Source of the DNA: Oncomelania hupensis
Lineage: Eukaryota; Mollusca; Gastropoda; Littorinimorpha; Pomatiopsidae
Assembly: GCA_036898135.1 (NCBI GenBank)
Contig: CM072511.1
Span: 162,701,064-162,765,063 of the forward strand
Reading direction: 5' to 3'
Length of the DNA stretch: 64,000 nt
Positions 56,160 to 64,000 of this stretch are shown one piece after another. A model generated the notes under the pieces. The model made no database searches. It was not told the origin of the DNA and saw nothing but the letters and a program-made list of their open reading frames with translations. The position numbers and the translations under genes are program-made. The stretch's first letter is position 1, and every line of letters starts with the position of its first letter.

Positions 56160-58982
56160 GGGATGGACGTAGTTCAGCCAGGCAAACGTCTACGGGATGG
56201 ACGTAGTTTAGCCAGGCAAACGTCTACGGGAGGGACGTAGTTCAGCCAGGCAAACGTCTACGGGAGGGACGTAATTCAGCCAGGCAAACGTCTACGGGAG
56301 GGACGTAGCTCAGCCAGGCAAACGTCTACGGGAGGGACGTAGTTCAGCCAGGCAAACGTCTACGGGAGGGACGTAGCTCAGCCAGGCAAACGTCTACTGG
56401 AGGGACGTAGTTCAGCCAGGCAAACGTCTACGGTAGGGACGTAGTTCAGCCAGGCAAACGTCTACGGTAGGTCCGTAGTTCAGCCAGGCAAACGTCTACG
56501 GTAGGGACGTAGTTCAGCCAGGCAAACGTCTACGGTAGGGACGTAGTTCAGCCAGGCAAACGTCTACGGTAGGGACGTAGTTCAGCCAGGCAAACGTCTA
56601 CGGTAGGGACGTAGTCCAGCCAGGCAAACGTCTACGGTAGGGACGTAATTCAGCCAGGCAAACGTCTACGGAAGGGACGTAGTTCAGCCAGGCAAACGTC
56701 TACGGGAGGGACGTAGTTCAGCCAGGCAAACGTCTACGGGAGGGACGTAGTTCAGCCAAGCAAACGTCTACGGGAGGGACGTAGTTCAGCCAGGCAAACG
56801 TCTACGGGAGGGACGTAGTTCAGCCAGGCAATCGTCTACGGGAGGGACGTAGTTCAGCCAGGCAAACGTCTACGTACGGGAGGGACGTAGTTCAGCCAGG
56901 CAAACGTCTACGGGAGGGACGTAGTTCAGCCAGGCAAACGTCTACGGTAGGGACGTAGCTCAGCCAGGCAAACGTCTACGGTAGGGACGTAGCTCAGCCA
57001 GGCAAACGTCTACGGTAGGGACGTAGCTCAGCCAGGCAAACGTCTACGGTAGGGACGTAGCTCAGCCAGGCAAACGTCTACGGGAGGGACGTAGCTCTGC
57101 CAGGCAAACGTCTATGGTAGGGACGTAGCTCAGCCAGGCAAACGTCTACGGTAGGGACGTAGCTCAGCCAGGCAAACGTCTACGGGAGGGTCGTAGTTCA
57201 GCCAGGCAAACGTCTACGGGAGGGACGTAGTTCAGCCAGGCAAACGTCTACGGGAGGGACGTAGTTCAGCCAGGCAAACGTCTACGGGAGGGACGTAGTT
57301 CAGCCAGGCAAACGTCTACGGTAGGGACGTAGCTCAGCCAGGCAAACGTCTACGGTAGGGACGTAGCTCAGCCAGTCAAACGTCTACGGTAGGGACGTAG
57401 CTCAGCCAGTCAAACGTCTACGGTAGGGACGTAGCTCAGCCAGGCAAACGTCTACGGGAGGGACGTAGTTCAGCCAGGCAATCGTCTACGGGAGGGACGT
57501 AGTTCAGCCAGGCAAACATCTACGGGAGAGACGTAGTTCAGCCAGGCAAACGTCTACGGGAGGGACGTAGTTCAGCCAGGCAATCGTCTACGGGAGGGAC
57601 GTAGTTCAGCCAGGCAAACGTCTACGTACGGGAGGGACGTAGTTCAGCCAGGCAAACGTCTACGGGAGGGACGTAGTTCAGCCAGGCAAACGTCTACGGT
57701 AGGGACGTAGCTCAGGCAGGCAAACGTCTACGGTAGGGACGTAGCTCAGCCAGGCAAACGTCTACGGTAGGGACGTAGCTCAGCCAGGCAAACGTCTACG
57801 GTAGGGACGTAGCTCAGCCAGGCAAACGTCTACGGGAGGGACGTAGCTCAGCCAGGCAAACGTCTATGGTAGGGACGTAGCTCAGCCAGGCAAACGTCTA
57901 CGGTAGGGACGTAGCTCAGCCAGGCAAACGTCTACGGTAGGGACGTAGCTCAGCCAGGCAAACGTCTAAGGCGAACGTCTACAGTAATGACGTAGCTCAG
58001 CCAGTCAAACGTCTACGGAAGGGACGTAGTTCAGCCAGGCAAACGTCTACGGGAGGGACGTAGTTCAGCCAGGCAAACGTCTACGGGAGGGACGTAGTTC
58101 AGCCAGGCAAACGTCTACGGGAGGGACGTAGTTCAGCCAGGCAAACGACTACGGGAGGGACGTAGTTCAGCCAGGCAAACGTCTACGGGAGTGACGTAGT
58201 TCAGCCAGGCAAACGTCTACGGGAGGGACGTAGTTCAGCCAGGCAAACGTCTACGGTAGGGACGTAGCTCAGCCAGGCAAACGTCTACGGTAGGGACGTA
58301 GCTCAGTCAGGCAAACGTCTACATTAGGGACGTAGCTCAGCCAGTCAAACGTCTACGGTAGGGACGTAGCTCAGCCATGCAAACGTCTACGGGAAGGACG
58401 TAGCTCAGCCAGGCAAACGTCTATGGTAGGGACGTAGCTCAGCCAGGCAAACGTCTACGGTAGGGACGTAGCTCAGCCAGGCAAACGTCTACGGTAGGGA
58501 CGTAGCTCAGCCAGGCAAACGTCTAAGGCAAACGTCTACAGAAGGGACGTAGCTCAGCCAGTCAAACGTCTACGGGAGGGACGTAGTTCAGCCAGGCAAA
58601 CGTCAACGGTAGGGACGTAGTTCAGGCAGGCAAACGTCTACGGGAGGGACGTAGTTCAGCCAGGCAAACGTCTACGGGAGGGACGTAGTTCAGCCAGGCA
58701 AACGTCTACGGGAGGGACGTAGTTCAGCCAGGCAAACGTCTACGGGAGGGACGTAGTTCAGCCAGGCAAACGTCTACGGGAGGGACGTAGTTCAGCCAGG
58801 CAAACGTCTACGGGAGGGACGTAGTTCAGCGAGGCAAACGTCTACGGGAGGGACGTAGTTCAGCCAGGCAAACGTCTACGGTAGGGACGTAGCTCAGCCA
58901 GGCAAACGTCTACGGGAGGGACGTAGTTCAGCCAGGCAAACGTCTACGGGAGGGACGTAGTTCAGCCAGGCAAACGTCTACG
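56160..58982. repeat. 34 bp satellite, about 83 monomers, with higher-order structure
   Basis: Monomer GGGAGGGACGTAGTTCAGCC plus AGGCAAACGTCTAC. Two diagnostic variable sites, GGGAGGG/GGTAGGG and GTTCAG/GCTCAG, tend to change in blocks. Rare markers repeat at fixed distances. AATCGTCTACG followed one monomer later by TACGTACGGG recurs 752 bases apart (56831 and 57583), and CGTCTAAGGC recurs 557 bases apart (57967 and 58524). Not coding. Confidence 0.97.
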
Positions 58983-59265
58983 GACAGCTTATGCTTGACA
59001 GATCTCTGGCACTCCACTATAGCGAGCATCAAAGCCGCTTTGGTTTAATGGAAACTAGCGCGGTCCATTGCAAGCGGACAGCTTTTCTAAAACATAACAC
59101 TAGGCCTACATGTACATTCGGTATGCAGGCGTTCTACATACAGCAGTGGCGCTGCGTTCTTGAAGGTTCCGCTGTCTGAATGCTTCTTGCCTGTTTTTTA
59201 TTTAAAAAAATTGTTTTGTTTTTTAACGCATCGACTGAAAGGAAGACTGAAAACCCGTGCAGAAT

Positions 59266-60341
59266 GTCTCTATGGGCAACAATGAAAGCGTACAACATCA
59301 GACCTAAATTTATTGAAGTCACCAAAAACCTGTATGACAAGGCTACCAGTGCAGTCCTCCACAACAGCGCCATCGGGAACTGGTTCAGAACAACAATCGG
59401 TGTGCGTCAAGGATGCCTACTCTCTCTAACACCCTTCAACATCTTCCTAGAGCGCATCATGTCAGATGCTCTTGCAGATCACGAAGGCACAGTCAGCATA
59501 GGGGGTAGAGCAATCTCCAATCTTCGTTTTGCGGATGACATTGATGGATTGGCTGGAGAGGAACAAGAACTTGAACAGCTGGTACAGAGGCTTGACACCA
59601 CCTCCAAAGCTTGTGGAATTGAAATAAGTGCAGAGAAGACCGAAATGATGACCAATGGCATCAAAACGGACATCAAAGTCCAAGGCCAATCCCTCAACAC
59701 AGTGCATAGCTTCAAATATTTAGGAGCCTTTGTATCAGACAATGGGTCCCGACAGGAAGTCCTCTCCAGGATCGCACAAACAACTGCTGCCCTGACAAGG
59801 TTGAAGCCCATTTTAAAAGACAGGACCATCATTCTACATTCCAAAGTAAGACTGCTGCGCTCCCTTGTCATCTCCATCTTCCTATATGCTTGCAAAGCAT
59901 GGACCCTCACAGCAGATCTACAACGAAGAATACAAAGCATGGAGATGAGGTGCTACAGAAGACTTCTGGGCATTTCCTATACCCAACATATCACCAACGA
60001 CGAAGTCCGACAGACCATCACACAAGCCATTTGACAACACGATGACCTGCTCACAGTGGTGAAGAAACGGAAACTCCGATGGTATGGCCACGTCACCAGA
60101 TCATCAGGCCTTGCAAAGGCTATTCTGCAAGGCGCAGTGCAAGGAGGTAGAAGAAGAGGAGACCGAAAAAGAGGTGGGAGGACAACATTCGAGAATGGAC
60201 TGGTTTGACACTGAGCGAAGCCATCAGGGCTGCTGAGGACAGAGAGAGATGGAGTATGCTGGTTAAACGATCATCTGTGGTGCCCCTACGACCTCAGGGT
60301 TACGGGACAGGATAGAATAGGATAGGATAGGATAGGATAGT
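59266..60341 (+). mobile_element. LINE-G 3' half
   Basis: Starts at CTCTATGGGCAACAATGAAAG within RT and runs to a GGATA tail at 60341. It begins 284 bases after the satellite ends. No TSD is obvious. Confidence 0.92.
59272..60034 (+). pseudogene. LINE-G reverse transcriptase, C-terminal half with intact FADD box
   Basis: Open for about 250 codons: GVRQGCLLSLTPFNIFLE, NLRFADDIDGLAGEEQELE (catalytic FADD), ISAEKTEMM, then MEMRCYRRLLGISYTQH. A single change, GGA to TGA at about 60033, stops it. A one-base loss near 60160 (GAAGAGGAGACC) also breaks the C-terminal GRPKKRW region. It is the only copy here with the catalytic box in frame. Confidence 0.88.
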
Positions 60342-60870
60342 TTGTTTGTTTATTTCCACACCTCGTGGAAGTTGCCGCGTAGGCGGAAGATCTACAGGAT
60401 CCTTCATGGTGGGCAGGAAAGTACATGAAGAAAACTCTTTTTCAAAAAGCCGAACACGTCCTTTGCTGACCGAAATTTCGTCATCATTTTCACAGGAAAA
60501 TAATATTGCACAGCAGCAATAACATGGATTCTCACTGGTCCACTTTATCTTAAGGCGCTTTCTCATTGGTCGGGAGGACTTACTTTTCTTTGTCAGGTTA
60601 TTGTAGAAAATGACGTCATCATGCCAACTCGAGCATCAGCCAGAGGATCGCCGAAACAAAATCGCAGGGGACTTGCTTGGTTTTATCAGTTTATTCCCCC
60701 ACTTAAAATTTTTTTAACAAGGACTTACTCTATGATATCTCCAAATCTAAACATAGTTCGGATTTGATTTTTACAGGTAAGATGCGTCATTCTCTTGCAA
60801 GTTTGATGGCGCAAAAAACTCATTTTCGACCTTAGGTGGACTTACTCGGTTTTGTCAAATCACGGCAGCA
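60342..60870. other. No gene recognised
   Basis: A minus-strand ORF (60300-60566) has a Cys-rich patch but no known motif, and starts inside the LINE-G tail. It is not called. Confidence 0.4.
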
Positions 60871-60871
60871 T

Positions 60872-60958
60872 TGGACAACACGATGACCTGCTCACAGTGA
60901 TGAAGAAACGGAAAGGAGGTAGAAGAAGAGGGAGACGAAAAAGAGATGGGAGGACAAC
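60872..60958 (+). mobile_element. LINE-G fragment interrupted by the LTR element
   Basis: TTGGACAACACGATGACCTG through GATGGGAGGACAAC matches LINE-G. The next expected bases (ATTCGAGAATGG) are replaced by the LTR terminus. The continuation should lie beyond the far end of the LTR element, outside the window. Confidence 0.85.
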
Positions 60959-62735
60959 TGTCACTGCCACGACTCCCCCTGGGTAGACACCACAAACAAA
61001 CACCTTACACACGCAGACAACCCAGACAGAATGACAGTTTCCCGCAGACGTGAAGCGATGATAACACAACAATTATATATACAACTTTCAAGCTATTTAT
61101 TCATTCATACCACACACTCATACACATACAACATTTACACATGAAACGAGAAAAATGGTGATGGAACAATCAATGGATCAATGAACAATGAAATGGAAAT
61201 GTCAGATGAACGGGGGTTGCTGATCAACCACGTCTAACTAACGACTGTGCAACGCCAATGTCCGGGCACAGAGGGGGCAAGAGTCAAGAGGGGGACAAAT
61301 AAAGAACGAGCCGACCTGATAGTAGGGTGTCCCCGTTGATGCCTCCGAAAGGTAGCTGCCTCCTCGTTGTGGTTGACGCTGGACCGTCGCTGGTAAGTCC
61401 GGCGTAGTGGTGTAGTCACTCCCTCCGCCGCCGACGATGACGATGATGATGATGATGGTGACGCTGTAGTTGCGGCGGCCCTGCCGCCGTCGACGCCTCT
61501 CAGCCTGACTCCTCCTGTCGGCTACCTTGCAACGTCGAGGCTAGGTCCCGCAACAGACGTCACGATCACGCGGGAAAGATGGGGTGGTGGAATGATGAGG
61601 ATGTCAACAAACGTGGACGTGGACGAATGGGTGGTGATGATGATGTGGGTCCAACGACCGGATGTCGTCGTCGTCGTCGCACTGAAGAGTTCGACGAACT
61701 TCTGGGCGACGAACAAAGACTTTCGATGATGAACCTTCGACGACTTTCGAACCTGCAACATGCTTGCCGTATTGTTAATGTCAAGTCCACCCGATTCTGT
61801 CCCCCTCCCTCCTCACACTCTCCCCCCTTACTACACTAACTAATTCCTGTATCTTGAGGAAGCGCCACTGCTGTTCATTTCACTTCCCTTGACTACTTTC
61901 ACTGTCACTTGTAATCCAACACATAATTCAAAAACTAAATGACATTATGAATGCATGAAATGAACAATGCTGCAAATGAATACATGAAATCATCAACACA
62001 TTATTCATCTTGAGCAACCGCAACCTCAACAACAGCAACCACTTCCATCCTACCTTCATCACACTTCACCCCCATTCTCCTCCCTCATTCTCCCTCCTTC
62101 AGTCGCACCCTTCCTCTCCTCAGTGCAACCATACTTCCCCCCCAGCCTCACGCACAGCTATCGTTCAACACCCCAAACAGCCGGCCATTGGTCATTAGCA
62201 CAGTAAAGGAAAGTCACCATCACACTTACCCAACGGCTCGACTGTAATAGTACCTGTAGCTAGCTTTCACTGCTTGCCTAACACAGTACTCCAAGTAGGG
62301 TAAATCCAGTGCATAGTTTCTATTAGTGGACAATGCCTCACACTATACTACCACACTGCACAAACTTTGCTATATTATAGCTGTACTCCAATCTGAGAGT
62401 TAAACTACAAAACACAGCACCTTTTCCAACTAGTATACTCTTTTTGGAACCAGTTACTATTATTCGTTAATAACTGTCCCCCCCCCCCCCCTACTTTTCC
62501 AGAACAACCAAAACACCCAGAGCAACAAAACAACCCGGTCTACACCGTAGCTCTGCCAAAACCTGTTCTGACTAACAGTGAACACTTTCCCAACACTGGC
62601 TGGCCAAACTATGCTGTTCAACAATCACGCTTTCCATGTATAACCAACATTCGACACCGCGCAGTTACTACCCCAACTCATTAACTCTCCACCCACACTT
62701 ACTACTCGGTTTCCACACAGGCTGCCCTGTGACAC
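60959..62735 (-). mobile_element. 3' LTR of a Ty3/mdg4-type retrotransposon, ~1.78 kb
   Basis: On the minus strand the LTR starts TGTCACAGGGCAG right after the polypurine tract and ends GGCAGTGACA at its junction with LINE-G. TGTCAC/GTGACA are 6 bp terminal inverted repeats with the usual TG...CA ends. Both boundaries are supported independently, by the tract on one side and by a broken LINE-G on the other. At 1777 bp it is long. It contains GAC/GTC- and GAT-rich stretches around 61425-61460 and 61660-61680. The second LTR is outside the window. Confidence 0.78.
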
Positions 62736-62750
62736 ACCCCCCTCCCAAGA
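62736..62750 (-). other. Polypurine tract
   Basis: The minus strand reads CTTGGGAGGGGGGTG directly before the LTR. It is the expected plus-strand primer site for LTR retrotransposon replication. Confidence 0.75.
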
Positions 62751-62773
62751 CGAAACTACGGAGAGTTCAAAAC

Positions 62774-64000
62774 TTAATCTTCCACAGGGTCAGATCTGCT
62801 GAGGAAATCCGCTTCGATGTTGTCTCTCCCTGGAATCGGTCGAACGGTGAAGACATAGGCCTGCAACTGCATAGCCCATCGGGTGAGTCTGGCACTGTTG
62901 AGGTGCGTTCTCTGCAAGTACTGCAGCGGTCGATGGTCTGTCTCCAGCCAAAAGTGCCGCCCAAACAAGTACGGTTCAAACCGTTGTACCGCCCACACGA
63001 CTGCCAAACACTCCTTCTCGATGGTGGAGTAATTCCGCTCCGCTGGCAACAGCTTCTTGCTGGCAAACCCCACCGGTTGCACACCCTCACCGGTTTCTTG
63101 CATCAGTGCAGCTCCTAGCCCCTGCTCAGATGCATCTGTCCTCAGGATGAACTCCTTGTCCAGGTTCGGTAACTTGACCACCGGCTCACTGGTCAGCGCT
63201 CTCTTTAAGTCGTCGAAAGCTTTCTGGCAGTCATCCGTCCAGTTGATCTCCCCCTTCTTCCCTCCTTTTGTCAAGTTGGTCAGTGGCAACGCTCTCTCAG
63301 CGAAATGTGGCACGAATCGTCTATAGTATCCGCACAACCCCAAGAACGCTCGGACTTGCTTCTTGGTGGTCGGTGGACACGTTCGGCGTACCTTGTCCAA
63401 CTTGTCTCGTTCTGGCTTCATCGCTCCATCCCCCACTTGATGGCCCAGGTAGCTCAGCTCCTTGTATCCCAGGAAACACTTGCTGGGTCTAGCGGCGAGA
63501 TGCACTTCCTGCAGCCTCTGAAACACGGCTCTCAACGCTTGCAGATGCTGCCCCCACGTCTCGGTCGCGATCATGACGTCGTCCATGAAATTGTCGACGT
63601 CAGCTCGGTGCAGAGGTCGTAGCAGTTTCCGCATCATGCGTGAGAAGGTCGCCCCTGCAGTCTTCAGACCGAACGGCATCGTGGTCCATCTGAATTGGCC
63701 CTGCGGCGTCGTAAACGCCGTCTTGTCCCGGTCTTCCTGTTTGACAGGTATCTGCCAATATCCCTTTGTGAGGTCCAGCTTGCTTAGGTACTTGGCCTTC
63801 CCTAGCTTGGCGAACAAGTACTCGATGTCCGGTAGTGGTTCAGCATCGAACTTGACCACCTTGTTCAACCCCCGGTAGTCGATGCAGAAGCGTACCTCTC
63901 CACTCTTCTTCTTCACCAACACGATTGGTGCGCTGTACGGTGACGTACAGGGTTCGATAACCCCCAACTCCAGCATCGATTCCACTTCACTCTTGACGAC
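62774..64000 (-). CDS. Ty3/mdg4-type Pol: reverse transcriptase and RNase H, 5' end outside the window
   Basis: Open for 408 codons from the window edge to TAA at 62774. RT runs from TSPYSAPIVLVKKKSGEVRF and CIDYRGLN through LDLTKGYWQIPV, TMPFGLKTAGATF and NFMDDVMI (catalytic box, FMDD where YxDD is usual) to YLGHQV and FLGLCGYYRRFVPHF. RNase H shows LRTDASEQGLGA, STIEKECLAVVWAV, FWLETDHRPLQYL and GRDNIEADFLSR. The protein stops six residues after FLSR. No integrase follows: 38 bases later comes the polypurine tract and LTR. No stop or frameshift is present, so the element is recent. Integrase may lie upstream of RT or be deleted. Confidence 0.92.
   Translation of the reverse strand, partial: VVKSEVESMLELGVIEPCTSPYSAPIVLVKKKSGEVRFCIDYRGLNKVVKFDAEPLPDIEYLFAKLGKAKYLSKLDLTKGYWQIPVKQEDRDKTAFTTPQGQFRWTTMPFGLKTAGATFSRMMRKLLRPLHRADVDNFMDDVMIATETWGQHLQALRAVFQRLQEVHLAARPSKCFLGYKELSYLGHQVGDGAMKPERDKLDKVRRTCPPTTKKQVRAFLGLCGYYRRFVPHFAERALPLTNLTKGGKKGEINWTDDCQKAFDDLKRALTSEPVVKLPNLDKEFILRTDASEQGLGAALMQETGEGVQPVGFASKKLLPAERNYSTIEKECLAVVWAVQRFEPYLFGRHFWLETDHRPLQYLQRTHLNSARLTRWAMQLQAYVFTVRPIPGRDNIEADFLSRSDPVED

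Noticed and set aside
56160..58982. CRISPR-like array
   Set aside because: The 34 bp units are contiguous without unique spacers; it is a eukaryotic satellite.
60300..60566. Cys-rich minus ORF as a host exon
   Set aside because: It starts within the LINE-G GGATA tail, and no splice or family support was found.

Overview
The window looks like a stretch of animal nuclear genome from a repeat-rich invertebrate. A marine mollusc, probably a gastropod, is my best guess. This is an inference from short exons with GT/AG introns, several LINE and tRNA-derived SINE families, a Ty3-type retroelement, TTAGGG-type telomeric motifs, very dense microsatellites, and secreted cystine-knot ligands of the neurotrophin/Spaetzle type. 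No bacterial features, CRISPR arrays or operons are present.

I can build only two host genes, and they appear to be paralogues. Gene 1 (+, coding exons 3031-3234, 4772-4948, 5645-5799, 9044-9151, 9344-10316) predicts a 538-residue secreted protein. Gene 2 (-, coding exons 33978-33581, 33047-32943, 27400-27238) predicts a 221-residue secreted protein. Both have a signal peptide, a pro-region with a shared PG-F / VP-G motif, and a seven-cysteine C-terminal domain ending in EVPSHC-x-CFN. That domain is split by two phase-2 introns at the same places. The genes converge tail to tail across about 17 kb. Gene 1 carries an unusual 276-residue Ser/Thr/Pro/Gln-rich tail after the knot, with an RVKR site; gene 2 stops right after the knot.

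The rest is mostly mobile DNA and tandem repeats. (a) A ~700 bp retroposon, called A700 here, occurs in at least 14 full or partial copies; it has no convincing ORF, 10-12 bp target-site duplications (TSDs) and AATC or AATGT tails. (b) LINE-G, ending in GGATA repeats, occurs as about 11 truncated copies. (c) LINE-C (CR1/L2-like) has three copies on the minus strand. (d) One LINE with a zinc-knuckle C-terminus lies at 19.95-20.96 kb. (e) There are four SINE families with Arg-like, Thr-like, other tRNA-like and tRNA/5S-like heads. (f) Three inverted-repeat-flanked elements carry telomeric CCCTAA arrays inside. (g) The right edge (60959-64000) holds the 3' part of a Ty3/mdg4-type LTR retrotransposon whose RNase H is followed almost at once by a polypurine tract and a ~1.78 kb LTR, with no integrase downstream.

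Tandem repeats include minisatellites of 23, 43, 55, 34, 33 and 26 bp, a TG-rich array at 13.9-17.2 kb, and a 2.8 kb satellite of 34 bp monomers (56160-58982) with higher-order duplications. Many insertions are nested, so relative ages can be read directly. Exon boundaries and all clade names were read by eye without alignment or database search.
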